A DNA stretch of 64,000 bases. Source: Avibacterium sp. 21-586 (GTDB lineage: Bacteria > Pseudomonadota > Gammaproteobacteria > Enterobacterales > Pasteurellaceae). Positions 9,290 to 19,933 of the stretch are shown here, piece by piece. How positions within the stretch are numbered: the stretch's first letter is position 1; each line of letters starts with the position of its first letter. A program made the position numbers and the translations under genes. The notes under the pieces are model-generated. The model saw nothing but the letters and a program-made list of their open reading frames with translations. It ran no database searches and had not been told where the DNA came from. The DNA lies in the NCBI RefSeq assembly GCF_026226775.1, contig NZ_JAKKOD010000002.1:1-64000 (forward strand), given 5' to 3'.

Positions 9290-9316
9290 AAACAAAAGGG
9301 CATCTTTCGATGCCCT
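9290..9316 (-). terminator. Terminator after left tuf
   Basis: Reading the minus strand, AGGGCATC and GATGCCCT form an 8-base stem with a GAAA loop, followed by a T-rich tract, about 35 bases past the tuf stop. The mirror copy is 53756-53782. Confidence 0.85.
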
Positions 9317-9351
9317 CTCTTAGCTTTTCTCGTGTTACCTAGCTACAATCA

Positions 9352-10572
<1,221 letters not shown>

Positions 10573-10640
10573 TCAAAATACCACATTAACCAATTGAATA
10601 AGTTTAAACTATTAATTAAAGAGAAAGGTGAAATTAAGGC

Positions 10641-10716
10641 TGGTGCTGATAGGCGGATTTGAACCGCCGACCTCACCCTTACCAAGGGTGCGCTCTACCA
10701 ACTGAGCTATATCAGC
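10641..10716 (-). tRNA. tRNA-Thr (GGT)
   Basis: A 76-base tRNA with acceptor GCTGATA/TATCAGC, encoded CCA and anticodon GGT. It is the last tRNA before tuf in the operon. Confidence 0.96.
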
Positions 10717-10720
10717 GCTT

Positions 10721-10795
<75 letters not shown>

Positions 10796-10836
10796 AGTCC
10801 TAAATTCATCTGTCCCATCAGAATTCATCTAAAAAA

Positions 10837-10921
10837 TGGTGGAGGGAGAAGGATTCGAACCTTCGAAGGCTGAGCCGGCAGATTTACAGTCTGCTCCCTT
10901 TGGCCGCTCGGGAATCCCTCC
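10837..10921 (-). tRNA. tRNA-Tyr (GTA)
   Basis: An 85-base class II tRNA with a long variable arm, anticodon GTA (CTGTAAA loop) and encoded CCA. It is second in the tRNA-tuf operon. Confidence 0.96.
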
Positions 10922-10955
10922 GCACTAAATGAATGAACTTGACTACGATTGGTTA

Positions 10956-11031
<76 letters not shown>

Positions 11032-11051
11032 ATCGTAAGCAAGTGAGGCGT

Positions 11052-11079
11052 ATTATAGGGAAATTTTTACTAGTGACAA
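11052..11079 (-). promoter_or_regulatory. Sigma-70 promoter of the tRNA-tuf operon
   Basis: On the minus strand TTGTCA is followed after 16 bases by a perfect TATAAT, then a GC-rich discriminator (ACGCCTC). This is the layout expected of a strong, stringently controlled stable-RNA promoter. It lies just ahead of tRNA-Thr(TGT). Confidence 0.85.
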
Positions 11080-11244
11080 GCGTTTTTTTGAAAAAAAATA
11101 AATTTTTTCTCTCGTTCGCCTATTTATCAGTCAAAATGAGTGATTTTTATAAAAAAAAGACCTCTCTGTTACAAATTTTACTAATCATAAAAGTATTTAT
11201 AAGGTATATTTCTATTTATTTCTCTAATATATGAAGACAATATT

Positions 11245-12198
11245 GTGGAATTTTCTGATTCAGGGTTGCTAAACCAGCGATTAACCCCTTTTCTTTCTTT
11301 TAACCGCCAACAATGGGCCGAATTACGCAAATCGGTACCATTAAAACTCACGGAACAAGATCTTAAGCCCTTATTAGGGATCAATGAAGAACTTTCTTTG
11401 GATGAAGTTAGAACGATTTATTTGCCTTTGGCTCGTTTAATTAACTACTATATTGAAGAAAACCTGCGTCGCCAAACGGTGTTAAAACGATTTTTAGGTG
11501 GCGATGCGCAAAATGTTCCTTATATTATTAGTATTGCAGGCAGTGTGGCTGTAGGTAAAAGCACCTCTGCACGAATTTTACAATCTTTATTATCAAACTG
11601 GCCACAGATAAGAAAGGTCGATCTCATTACTACTGATGGCTTTTTATACCCATTAGAAAAATTGAAAAAAGATAATCTTTTGCACAAGAAAGGATTTCCA
11701 ATATCTTATGATACTCAACGTTTAATTCATTTTCTGGCGGATATTAAATCGGGCAAACGTAATGTTAGTGCTCCAATTTATTCTCATCTAACTTACGATA
11801 TAGTACCGAACCAATTTGAGTATGTCGATCAGCCTGACATTCTTATTTTAGAAGGATTAAATGTGCTACAGCGTGGTAATAGCAATGCAAATCAAGTTTT
11901 CGTTTCCGATTTTGTCGATTTTTCTATCTTTGTTGACGCTGAAGAAAGCTTATTAAAGAAATGGTACATTCACCGTTTCCTTAACTTCCGACAAAGTGCT
12001 TTTAATGATCCTGACTCCTACTTCAAACATTATGCAAGCCTTTCCGAACAAGAGGCGATTTCAATAGCAAGTCAAATCTGGGAAGAAATCAACGGAAAAA
12101 ATCTCAGAGAAAATATTTTACCCACTCGAGAACGGGCTAATTTAATTTTAACTAAAGGTGAAAAACATGCAGTTGAAAGAATAAAGTTAAAACGGTAA
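11245..12198 (+). CDS. coaA: Type I pantothenate kinase
   Basis: CoaA phosphorylates pantothenate, the committed step of coenzyme A synthesis. The 317 residues contain the P loop '[15 protein letters not shown]', '[11 protein letters not shown]', 'KKGFPISYD' and '[10 protein letters not shown]', all typical of the bacterial type I enzyme. A GTG is used as start, giving 'MEFSDSG'. It is divergent from the tRNA-tuf operon, the arrangement I recall from Haemophilus influenzae. The 179 bases after it show no clear structure. Confidence 0.95.
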   Translation: MEFSDSGLLNQRLTPFLSFNRQQWAELRKSVPLKLTEQDLKPLLGINEELSLDEVRTIYLPLARLINYYIEENLRRQTVLKRFLGGDAQNVPYIISIAGSVAVGKSTSARILQSLLSNWPQIRKVDLITTDGFLYPLEKLKKDNLLHKKGFPISYDTQRLIHFLADIKSGKRNVSAPIYSHLTYDIVPNQFEYVDQPDILILEGLNVLQRGNSNANQVFVSDFVDFSIFVDAEESLLKKWYIHRFLNFRQSAFNDPDSYFKHYASLSEQEAISIASQIWEEINGKNLRENILPTRERANLILTKGEKHAVERIKLKR

Positions 12199-12377
12199 TT
12201 CATCAAAAATTACAAGCATTGCTAATTTTTTGAATGTCCTTTTATCATTAGGCAATTTTTATTGCGTTATTAGCTTATTCAAAAAAGAGACGTTAATTGT
12301 AAATTATGTTCCCTTTTAATAAGGGTAGCGCATAATAAACTTCCATTTTATACATTTTATTTAACGAGGAGAAAAGC

Positions 12378-13097
12378 ATGAAAAATATGCTATTAATGAG
12401 CGGTTCAAAATATCAAAACACCGGATACTTAGTACATTGTATACCTTGGCTAAAAGATTTTCTGTCCGCATATAAAGGAAAAACCATCGGCTTTGTACCT
12501 TATGCAGGAGTGAGTCGTAGTTATGATCAATATGAACAACTGGTCCAGCAAGCTCTTGTAGACTTAGAAATGAATATTATATCGGTCCACCGCGGTAAAC
12601 AGCATTTAGATATTATTGAACAAGCGGATGTAATTGCTATTGGTGGCGGTAATACTTTCTGTTTACTCAACCACTTATATGAGCATAATTTATTGAATAC
12701 CATTCGTCAAAAAGTGCAACAAGGGACACCTTATTTTGGCTGGAGTGCTGGGGCAAATGTGGCAGGAAAAACGATTATGACTACAAATGATATGCCAATT
12801 CTCTATCCCCCATCTTTTAACGCACTGAATTTATTCCCTCATCAAATAAATCCTCATTTTATTTCAGGTAAAATTGCAGGACATAATGGTGAAAGCAGAG
12901 AAGAGCGTTTTGCTGAATTTTTAATTGTTAATCCTGATTCATCCATCTATGCTTTACCTGAAGGTACGGCATTACATATTCAAGGCGAACAAGCTAAAGT
13001 ATTAGATATCAGTGAATCACAACAAAGTGCGGTACTAAAATTTAGTAAAAATCAACAATCTCAGCACTATGCTCACGACTTAGCTTTTAACTATTAA
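12378..13097 (+). CDS. pepE: Peptidase E (alpha-aspartyl dipeptidase)
   Basis: PepE hydrolyses dipeptides with N-terminal aspartate. It is a serine peptidase of family S51 with the nucleophile in 'FGWSAGANV'. The 239 residues also show 'AIGGGNTF', 'INPHFISG' and 'ALPEGTAL'. The ribosome site GAGGAG is well placed. The gene lies 11 bases before the DcuC-type transporter, so peptide breakdown and dicarboxylate transport probably share a transcript. It contains an uptake signal near its 3' end. Confidence 0.92.
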   Translation: MKNMLLMSGSKYQNTGYLVHCIPWLKDFLSAYKGKTIGFVPYAGVSRSYDQYEQLVQQALVDLEMNIISVHRGKQHLDIIEQADVIAIGGGNTFCLLNHLYEHNLLNTIRQKVQQGTPYFGWSAGANVAGKTIMTTNDMPILYPPSFNALNLFPHQINPHFISGKIAGHNGESREERFAEFLIVNPDSSIYALPEGTALHIQGEQAKVLDISESQQSAVLKFSKNQQSQHYAHDLAFNY

Positions 13098-13108
13098 GGA
13101 GAATAACA

Positions 13109-14401
13109 GTGCTCGAACTCAAATCTTTAATTGCCATTTTGGGAATTATCGCTGCAATTTATCTATTGCTGAAAAAATATGAAACCCGTACTGTGCTGAT
13201 TGGTCTAGGACTAATCATGTCACTACTAACGCTCAATCCAATGGGGGCATTAAATGCCTTCGCTAAATCAATGACAAGTAGTGGGTTGATTATGGCTATT
13301 TGTTCTAGTATGGGGTTTGCTTATGTAATGAAATATACACAATGCGATACCCATTTAGTGCATTTGATGACAAAACCACTTTCAGGATTACGTTTTTTCC
13401 TAATTCCATTTGCTACGATTATCACTTTCTTTATAAATATTGCCATTCCATCTGCGGCTGGTTGTGCTGCAGCAGTAGGGGCAACCCTAATTCCCGTATT
13501 GAAAAGTGCAGGCGTACGTCCTGCTACGGCGGGAGCTGCAATTTTGGCGGGAACATTTGGATCAATGATGAGTCCTGGTTCTTCCCATTCAGCAATGATT
13601 GCCGAAATGTCTAATTTAACCATTACTCAAGTAAATCTTTCTCATGCACCTTATACAATAATCGCTGGTGCAATTGCAGCAGTTTCTCTTACATTAGTAG
13701 CACTAATATTAAAAGATTATGGCGAAGAACACCGCCAAGCTTATTTGGCAGATAACAACGACGCAGAAAAATCTTTTCATAAATCTAACATTCTTTTCGC
13801 TATTGCCCCTTTATTACCATTAGTAATTTTGGTTCTGGGAGGCACTTCTTTGCAAGAAATCCCTGCCCTTGCTTGGACCAAAATGGGCGTGCCACAAGCA
13901 ATGTTAATTGGAGCCATTTATGCCATTATCGTAACCCGTGTTTCACCGGCTAAAATTACCAATGAATTTTTCAATGGTATGGGAAATGCTTATGCTGGGG
14001 TACTTGGGATAATTATCTCTGCGAGTGTTTTTGTCGCTGGATTAAAATCAACAGGGGCAATCGACAGTGCAATCGAATTTCTCAAACACTCTAATGAATT
14101 TGTACGATGGGGGGCCACAATTGGTCCATTCTTAATGGGACTACTTACAGGATCTGGTGATGCTGCCGCAATTGCTTTCAATACAGCCGTAACACCACAT
14201 GCGGCAGAATTAGGCTATACTCACTTAAACCTAGGCATGGCTGCGGCTATTGCTGGTGCAATTGGACGAACTGCCTCACCAATAGCTGGAGTAACAATTG
14301 TGTGTGCTGGCTTGGCGATGGTCAGCCCAGTAGAAATCGTTAAAAGAACAGGATTAGGCATGGTTATTGCCGTATTATTCTTAGCATTATTTATGCTTTA
14401 A
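13109..14401 (+). CDS. dcuC: DcuC-family C4-dicarboxylate transporter
   Basis: This encodes 430 residues that are very hydrophobic, with about 12 membrane segments along the whole length. Family features include 'NIAIPSAAGCAAAVGATLIP', 'GTFGSMMSPGSSH' and 'GSGDAAAIAFNTAVTPH'. DcuC carriers move fumarate, succinate or aspartate across the inner membrane in anaerobic metabolism. A GTG start is supported by AAGGAG 8 bases upstream. Together with pepE, which releases aspartate from dipeptides, an aspartate/dicarboxylate role is reasonable. The exact substrate cannot be read from sequence. Confidence 0.82.
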   Translation: MLELKSLIAILGIIAAIYLLLKKYETRTVLIGLGLIMSLLTLNPMGALNAFAKSMTSSGLIMAICSSMGFAYVMKYTQCDTHLVHLMTKPLSGLRFFLIPFATIITFFINIAIPSAAGCAAAVGATLIPVLKSAGVRPATAGAAILAGTFGSMMSPGSSHSAMIAEMSNLTITQVNLSHAPYTIIAGAIAAVSLTLVALILKDYGEEHRQAYLADNNDAEKSFHKSNILFAIAPLLPLVILVLGGTSLQEIPALAWTKMGVPQAMLIGAIYAIIVTRVSPAKITNEFFNGMGNAYAGVLGIIISASVFVAGLKSTGAIDSAIEFLKHSNEFVRWGATIGPFLMGLLTGSGDAAAIAFNTAVTPHAAELGYTHLNLGMAAAIAGAIGRTASPIAGVTIVCAGLAMVSPVEIVKRTGLGMVIAVLFLALFML

Positions 14402-14428
14402 TCATCCACAAACTTAACGAAAATTCAT

Positions 14429-14456
14429 AATAAAGGGGAAGATATTCCCCTTTATT
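14429..14456. terminator. Bidirectional terminator between dcuC and dgkA
   Basis: A 12-base perfect stem (AATAAAGGGGAA with TTCCCCTTTATT) with loop GATA lies between convergent genes. A/T tracts lie on both sides. Confidence 0.85.
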
Positions 14457-14477
14457 ACACATATCTTGTTGAATTAA

Positions 14478-14834
14478 TCAGAACAAAATAACTACTCCCC
14501 AAGTCAATAAGACAAACAGCAGTGCAATAAACACAGCAGCCGATCCCTGATCTTTAGCCCTTCCTGAAAGTTCGTGATATTCTTTACCAATCCGATCTAC
14601 AACGGACTCAATGGCACTGTTAAGTAATTCCACAATCAAAACTAACAATACGGAGCCAATCATTAAAATTAATTCGATTTTGTTACTTGCTAAGAAACAA
14701 GCAAGAGGAATTAAAATACAGGCTGAAAACACCTCATAACGAAAAGCTGCCTCATTTTTGAATGCGCTTTTCAAACCTTGTAATGAATAAACTGTAGATT
14801 CGATTAAATGGGTCAAGCCAGTTGTTTTTTTCAA
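14478..14834 (-). CDS. dgkA: Diacylglycerol kinase
   Basis: This encodes 118 residues with three predicted membrane helices. The family core is 'ELLNSAIESVVDRIGKEYHE' together with 'GRAKDQGSAAVF'. DgkA phosphorylates diacylglycerol to phosphatidate in the inner membrane and recycles the lipid left by envelope glycan synthesis. It follows relA by 29 bases and ends the recO-rlmD-relA-dgkA run. Confidence 0.95.
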   Translation of the reverse strand: MKKTTGLTHLIESTVYSLQGLKSAFKNEAAFRYEVFSACILIPLACFLASNKIELILMIGSVLLVLIVELLNSAIESVVDRIGKEYHELSGRAKDQGSAAVFIALLFVLLTWGVVILF

Positions 14835-14863
14835 TTTACTTTCCTTTTTGTTAATTTATTGAG

Positions 14864-17095
14864 TTATCGGCGTTTTGCCTCAATAACATCATCTAGTTTT
14901 GCTAAACGTGCTAAGATTGTACTCAAAATTTGCACATTGTTCAGCTCAATTTCCATATCCATTTTAGCAAGTTGCCTTTTCGTATCTGTACGGCTAGACA
15001 CCCCCAATACGCTAATTTTTTCGTTCGCCAGTACAGTGGTAATATCACGCAACAAGCCGTGGCGATCACTGGCGATAATGCGAATACTAATGCGGAAACC
15101 ACTAGCATAGTTTTCGCCCCAAATGGATTCCACCACGCGTTCTGGGTGGCTCGCTTGCAATTCTAAAAACTGTTCGCAATCGCTACGGTGAATAGAAATA
15201 CCACGCCCCATTGTGATGTAGCCAACAATGTCATCACCCGGAATTGGCTGGCAGCAACGTGCGATGTGATGCATTAAATTGCCTACGCCTTCTACGATCA
15301 CATAGCCCTTTGACTCATTTTTTTGCGCAGAATTCACCGCACTTTTCTGTGCAACGTGACGTAAAATCTGTTCGTCTGTTTCTTGTGGCGTGGTTTTAAT
15401 CAGTTTGCTTTGCAAAAAGTTAATCAGCTGATTAAGGCGAATATCGCCACCGCCAATGCCTGCATACAAATCTTCTAAATTTTTCAGATTGTAACGTGGC
15501 AAGGCATACTGCTCCACTTGCTTGAGTGCAATGCCTAAACGGGCAATTTCATTTTCCAACAGCTCTTTACCTGCTGGAATATTTTTGTCGCGATCTAATT
15601 TCTTAAACCACGCTGCAATTTTGGCGCGCGATTTACTGGTGTTGGTGAAGCCTAAATTCGGATTAAGCCAATCTCGGCTTGGATTTGGCGTTTTTTGCGT
15701 GATGATTTCAATTTGATCCCCCATTTGTAGCTGATAAGTAAACGGCACAATGCGTCCGCCCACTTTCGCACCAATGCAACGATGGCCGATCTCACTATGA
15801 ATAGCATAAGCAAAATCCAACGGAGTTGAGCCTGTTGGCAGGTCTACCACTTCGCCTTTTGGGGTAAACACATAAACTCGATCATCAAACACTTGGCTGC
15901 GTAACTCGGCAATCACTTCGCCAGAATCAGTAATATCATCTTGCCACGCTAATAATTTACGCAACCACGCAATTTTATCTTCATAGGCAGAGCGCCCTGT
16001 TACGCCCTCTTTATATTTCCAGTGCGCCGCCACGCCAAGCTCAGCATCATCGTGCATTTGTTGGGTGCGAATTTGCACTTCCACAGGCTTACCACCTTTG
16101 CCTAACACTACGGTATGAATGGATTGATAACCGTTCGGTTTAGGGTTTGCCACATAATCATCAAATTCTTTCGGCAAATGTTTAAAATGGGTATGTACAA
16201 TGCCAAGGGCGGAATAACAATCTTGCAGCTTTTGGACGATCACTCGCACTGCACGAACATCATATAAATCACTAAATTCTAAGTGTTTTTTCTGCATTTT
16301 TCGCCAAATACTATAAATATGTTTCGGGCGACCATACACTTCCACTTGATCGATATTTTCTTGTAAATAACGGGTGAGATCTGCTACAAAATCCGCAATA
16401 TATTGCTCACGATCTAAACGACGTTCTTTCAGCAACTTGGCAATCATTCGATACTGTTCAGGGTGCAAATAGCGGAAGCAATAATCTTCCAACTCCCATT
16501 TCAATTGCCCAATTCCTAAACGATTGGCAAGAGGCGCATAAATATTGGCACATTCTTTTGCCGCCAACACTTTCTCTTCTTCCGAACAGTAATTATCTGC
16601 ATCGCGTAAAAAGGCAATGCGTTCAGCCAGTTTAATAATCACGCAACGGAAATCGTCCACCATCGCCAACAGCATACGGCGTACATTATCCACTTGCAGG
16701 GAATTGGCAGAATGGCTCGCGTTTAACTGGCGAATGTTATCCATTTCCAGCACGCCCTTCACCAGCTTGCTAATCGCTGTGCCAAAATCTTCGCTAATTT
16801 GCTCCAGCGCAACGATATTATGGCTCACCACAGGATAAATCATTGCCGTGATAAGGCTTTCACTATCCATATTCAGGCTGTGCAAAATTTCCACCATTTC
16901 CACCCCTGACAATAGCGAACAGTGCAGCTGCGGATTTTCCACCGTGTTTTGGTGCTGCTGGATTTTATCTTGCGAATAATGCCAAGCCAGCACCAACTTC
17001 TCTGCCAGCTCAGAAGAAAGCCCTAAGCTTTCGCTCCATTGCTCAATCACAAAATCTTTCGGGTTAAGTAGGTGTGAGCCTCGAACAGCAACCAT
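14864..17095 (-). CDS. relA: (p)ppGpp synthetase I
   Basis: RelA makes pppGpp/ppGpp from GTP or GDP and ATP when uncharged tRNA is on the ribosome. The 743 residues show a degenerate HD-type region (about 25-190), the synthetase domain with 'VYGRPKHIYSIWRKMQKK' and 'KPNGYQSIHTVV' (about 240-360), a TGS domain ('VFTPKGEVVDLPTGSTPLDF', about 410), and C-terminal zinc-finger and ACT regions ('IARCCQPIPGDDIVGYIT', 'ISIRIIASDRHGLLRDI'). It lies 13 bases after rlmD, so probably co-transcribed. Confidence 0.96.
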   Translation of the reverse strand: MVAVRGSHLLNPKDFVIEQWSESLGLSSELAEKLVLAWHYSQDKIQQHQNTVENPQLHCSLLSGVEMVEILHSLNMDSESLITAMIYPVVSHNIVALEQISEDFGTAISKLVKGVLEMDNIRQLNASHSANSLQVDNVRRMLLAMVDDFRCVIIKLAERIAFLRDADNYCSEEEKVLAAKECANIYAPLANRLGIGQLKWELEDYCFRYLHPEQYRMIAKLLKERRLDREQYIADFVADLTRYLQENIDQVEVYGRPKHIYSIWRKMQKKHLEFSDLYDVRAVRVIVQKLQDCYSALGIVHTHFKHLPKEFDDYVANPKPNGYQSIHTVVLGKGGKPVEVQIRTQQMHDDAELGVAAHWKYKEGVTGRSAYEDKIAWLRKLLAWQDDITDSGEVIAELRSQVFDDRVYVFTPKGEVVDLPTGSTPLDFAYAIHSEIGHRCIGAKVGGRIVPFTYQLQMGDQIEIITQKTPNPSRDWLNPNLGFTNTSKSRAKIAAWFKKLDRDKNIPAGKELLENEIARLGIALKQVEQYALPRYNLKNLEDLYAGIGGGDIRLNQLINFLQSKLIKTTPQETDEQILRHVAQKSAVNSAQKNESKGYVIVEGVGNLMHHIARCCQPIPGDDIVGYITMGRGISIHRSDCEQFLELQASHPERVVESIWGENYASGFRISIRIIASDRHGLLRDITTVLANEKISVLGVSSRTDTKRQLAKMDMEIELNNVQILSTILARLAKLDDVIEAKRR

Positions 17096-17108
17096 AACGC
17101 CTTCCTAT

Positions 17109-18422
17109 TTATTTCCGTTCAAAGAGAGTAATGCTCTCCAAATGCCCCGTATTCGGGAACATATCGATCATTGCCACTTGTGTTAATTGATAGCCTGCTT
17201 GCAACAACATTTGTGCATCACGCACGAGCGTTGCGGGATTACAAGATACATACAGCACTTTTTCTGCCTGTAACTGACTCAAAAATGGCATTGCAAACAG
17301 CGCCCCCGTGCGTGGGGGATCGAGCAAAATTTTGCTAAATGCTTGGCTTGCCCATTGTTGTTCAGCAAAAGATTGTGCCAGATCGCCTTGATAAAATTGG
17401 ACATTTTCACAGCCATTTCGTTCCGCATTTTGTGTCGCTTTCTGCACCATTTCCGCCACGCCTTCTACGCCCACCACTTGCTTGACTTGACGGCTTATGG
17501 GCAAGGTAAAATTGCCCATTCCACAGAACAAATCCAGCACCTGATCTTGTGCATTTAACTCTAGCCAATCTAGTGCAGTATCAATCATTGCTTGATTGAG
17601 TTGCGGATTAATCTGAATAAAATCACGCACATCAAAATGCAGCCGTTGCCCATTGTTCAATTCATAATAAGGGCTTTCGCCATAAAGTTGCTGGATTTGC
17701 AGATCATCTTGCACAAATAGCATCAAACGCTCTTGGCGAGCAAACTCAAGTAACAAAGTGCGGTCGTTTTCTGCCAAATTTTTTTGATGACGTAGCAATA
17801 ATGCCACACCATTATCCGCGCGCACCAGTTCAATATGGCCTAAATTTTTCGGGTTAGACCAGTTTTGCAAAAGTGCGGTGATTTTTGGCAACAAATGATT
17901 GAGTGGCGTTTCGATCACAAGGCAAGACTGCACTGGCTCAATATTTTGCGAATTTTTTTGCCGAAAGCCAATGCGCAGCCCCTGCTTTTTATCCCAATTT
18001 ATACTTAAACGTAAACGGCGGCGATAATGCCATTGGCTACCCACAATCCGAGGCATTAAGGTGATAGGTTCAGCTTGCAATTTTGTTAAACGCTGAAATA
18101 ATGCACGCTCTTTTACTTCCCGTTGCATTGCCAAGGGAATATGCTGAGTTTGGCAACCACCACATTTTTCATAATGAGCACAAGCAGACTGCACACGCTG
18201 TGAGCTAGTTTGCAACCATTTTTTCGCAACCCCTTTACCATATTGACGCTTTTCTTCCAACACCGCCACCTGCACTTTTTCATCAGGCAGTGCATTCTCA
18301 ATAAACCACGTTTTACCTTGCATCTTCGCCACGCCTAGCCCTTGATAATCTAAATCTTGCACTTGCGCAGTAAAAGTGCGGTGGTTTTTTTCCACTTTTT
18401 TCGGGGAGTAAAGTAATGCCAT
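17109..18422 (-). CDS. rlmD: 23S rRNA (uracil-1939-C5)-methyltransferase
   Basis: RlmD (RumA) methylates U1939 of 23S rRNA. The 437 residues carry an N-terminal TRAM domain (about 15-65), an iron-sulfur site at about 81-91 ('CAHYEKCGGCQ'), the SAM motif 'VLDLFCGMGNFTLPI', and the catalytic cysteine in 'YVSCNPATLVRD'. It lies 3 bases after recO and 13 bases before relA. It contains several uptake signals. Confidence 0.95.
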   Translation of the reverse strand: MALLYSPKKVEKNHRTFTAQVQDLDYQGLGVAKMQGKTWFIENALPDEKVQVAVLEEKRQYGKGVAKKWLQTSSQRVQSACAHYEKCGGCQTQHIPLAMQREVKERALFQRLTKLQAEPITLMPRIVGSQWHYRRRLRLSINWDKKQGLRIGFRQKNSQNIEPVQSCLVIETPLNHLLPKITALLQNWSNPKNLGHIELVRADNGVALLLRHQKNLAENDRTLLLEFARQERLMLFVQDDLQIQQLYGESPYYELNNGQRLHFDVRDFIQINPQLNQAMIDTALDWLELNAQDQVLDLFCGMGNFTLPISRQVKQVVGVEGVAEMVQKATQNAERNGCENVQFYQGDLAQSFAEQQWASQAFSKILLDPPRTGALFAMPFLSQLQAEKVLYVSCNPATLVRDAQMLLQAGYQLTQVAMIDMFPNTGHLESITLFERK

Positions 18423-18425
18423 AGG

Positions 18426-19136
18426 TTATTTCTGATACAAAATATGTTGGGTGAATAATTCTCGACTCTTCAAAGATTTACCACCTAAATAAGGTTTCAA
18501 AGCAATACGAATAAAGCGTTTCGCCGCTTGCAACACCGCCTGATCGCGAAACTCTCGCCGCTCAAACGCCAGCAGTTCTCTGCCATAAAAAGTAAGATTA
18601 TCCTTAATTAAAGACGCAATAAAGCCTTTTTCTTCGCGGTAACGATAGGTCATATTTTCATCGACAGGCTCACCTGAACCGGCACAATGGCAAAAATCAA
18701 TGCCATAGCCCATTGCTGTAAGCAATTGAAATTCAAAGGTTCGTAGACTTGGCTCGATTGACTCAGGGACACTCGCCAAGCCTGTAATACACTTTAGATA
18801 ATCTTGGAAAATCTCAGGATAAGGGGTCTCAAGAGCCAGCAAACGCATTAGCAATTCATTCACATAAAAACCACTATAAAGCGCTGTGGGCTGCATTGGC
18901 AAGGTGAGAGATGCTGCTTCCGCTTTGGTCAAGGTTTTCAGCTCACCCTTTCCAGTCCAACGCAGAAGCAACGGCGTAAACGGCTGCAAAATGCTTTTCC
19001 ACGCTGAACGTTTTGTTCTCGCCCCTTTCGCGATCACCGTCAAACGCCCCGTTTCTTCCGTAAACAAATCCACCAATAAACTCGTTTCACTATACGCCCT
19101 GCGATGCAAAACAAAGCCCCGCTGCCAATTTTCGAT
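18426..19136 (-). CDS. recO: DNA repair protein RecO, possible AUC start
   Basis: RecO works with RecF and RecR to load RecA on SSB-coated single-stranded DNA. The recognisable core is '[20 protein letters not shown]', '[17 protein letters not shown]' and a C-terminal cysteine pair region ('[11 protein letters not shown]'). The longest ORF from a standard start begins with TTG at 19109 and lacks the usual beginning. Nine codons upstream the frame continues as IENWQRGFV from an ATC at 19136, with AAGGAT placed 7 bases before it. RecO proteins that I know begin with a similar RGFVLHRR stretch. An AUC start is therefore the best fit, or the start codon has a sequencing error; TTG at 19109 is the fallback. 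Confidence 0.88.
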   Translation of the reverse strand: MENWQRGFVLHRRAYSETSLLVDLFTEETGRLTVIAKGARTKRSAWKSILQPFTPLLLRWTGKGELKTLTKAEAASLTLPMQPTALYSGFYVNELLMRLLALETPYPEIFQDYLKCITGLASVPESIEPSLRTFEFQLLTAMGYGIDFCHCAGSGEPVDENMTYRYREEKGFIASLIKDNLTFYGRELLAFERREFRDQAVLQAAKRFIRIALKPYLGGKSLKSRELFTQHILYQK

Positions 19137-19249
19137 AACCGTATCCTTAGCTAATTATTCGTTGAAGTGGGGATATTTTAACAGATTTTTTGAAGAGTTA
19201 GGGGGAAAAGTGCGGTGGGATTTTTTGGTGTTTTTTGCAAAATAAAAAT

Positions 19250-19267
19250 GTTATTTATAAAAATAAC
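19250..19267. promoter_or_regulatory. Inverted repeat upstream of the type I promoter
   Basis: GTTATTT and AAATAAC form a 7-base perfect inverted repeat around ATAA, ending 10 bases before the -35 box of the restriction operon. It could be an operator. No regulator gene lies next to this operon. Confidence 0.35.
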
Positions 19268-19277
19268 AAAAAACACC

Positions 19278-19305
19278 TTGACGAATAATCATACAGGAAT
19301 ATAAT
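19278..19305 (+). promoter_or_regulatory. Sigma-70 promoter of the type I restriction operon
   Basis: TTGACG is followed after 16 bases by a perfect TATAAT. The first in-frame ATG (19304) overlaps the -10 box, so translation must begin later, which supports the ATG at 19340. Confidence 0.8.
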
Positions 19306-19339
19306 GCAAATTAACTTTGTAATTTCAACAAGGAACAAA

Positions 19340-19924
19340 ATGAAACTACAAGATCTTGTACGATTTGAAATCGGTACGCCGCTTTCTCGGCTAAATGAAC
19401 AAGCTGGCAGCCCTTGCTACTCATTATATGATCAAGCGGATTTGCAAGCGGATTTTGAAACGCGAACAGAATCAACGCAAGGGAAGCAAATTTGTACGCC
19501 AGACACTCCTACGCTGCTGCAAGAAGATGATGTCATTTTTAGCTTAATCTCAGGCACGGCAGTCCAAGTCTGTCAGGCGCGTGCTGGTTATGCGTTTTCT
19601 CACAACTATGCTCGCCTGTGTCCATCAAAAGAACTTGATAAGAGCTTTTTGGTTTATTTACTGAATAATGATGCTGATATAAAACGGCAGTTAGTCGCCA
19701 GTTTGCAAGGATCTATTGTAATGAAATATAGCCTTAACCAATTAAAAAACTTGCAACTTTCGCCACTTCCTACATTGTCTGTGCAACAGGCTATCGGGCA
19801 AGTTGATCGTCTGCAACGCCGTATCACAATGCTTAAAAAACGGGTGGCAGATAATGAAGCACAACTTACCGCATACTTACTGAATAATTTTCAAAAACAA
19901 TGCAAACCTAACATCAAGAATTAA
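19340..19924 (+). CDS. Short HsdS-like protein with one specificity-type domain
   Basis: This encodes 194 residues from the ATG at 19340, chosen because AAGGAAC precedes it and the promoter rules out the earlier ATG. It opens with 'MKLQDLVRFEIGTPLSRL' and later has 'GSIVMKYSLNQLKNLQLSPL' followed by a helical tail ('QQAIGQVDRLQRRITMLKKRV'). This is the shape of one target-recognition domain plus a conserved spacer helix of HsdS. It is half the length of HsdS, lies 9 bases before hsdR, and is unlike the hsdS farther down the operon. It may act as a half-subunit or be a remnant; I cannot tell which. Confidence 0.6.
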   Translation: MKLQDLVRFEIGTPLSRLNEQAGSPCYSLYDQADLQADFETRTESTQGKQICTPDTPTLLQEDDVIFSLISGTAVQVCQARAGYAFSHNYARLCPSKELDKSFLVYLLNNDADIKRQLVASLQGSIVMKYSLNQLKNLQLSPLPTLSVQQAIGQVDRLQRRITMLKKRVADNEAQLTAYLLNNFQKQCKPNIKN

Positions 19925-19933
19925 GGAATGATT

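Noticed and set aside
11043..11234. A 63-codon frame between tRNA-Thr and coaA
   Set aside because: It covers the tRNA operon promoter, is made of A/T-rich codons and lacks a ribosome site.
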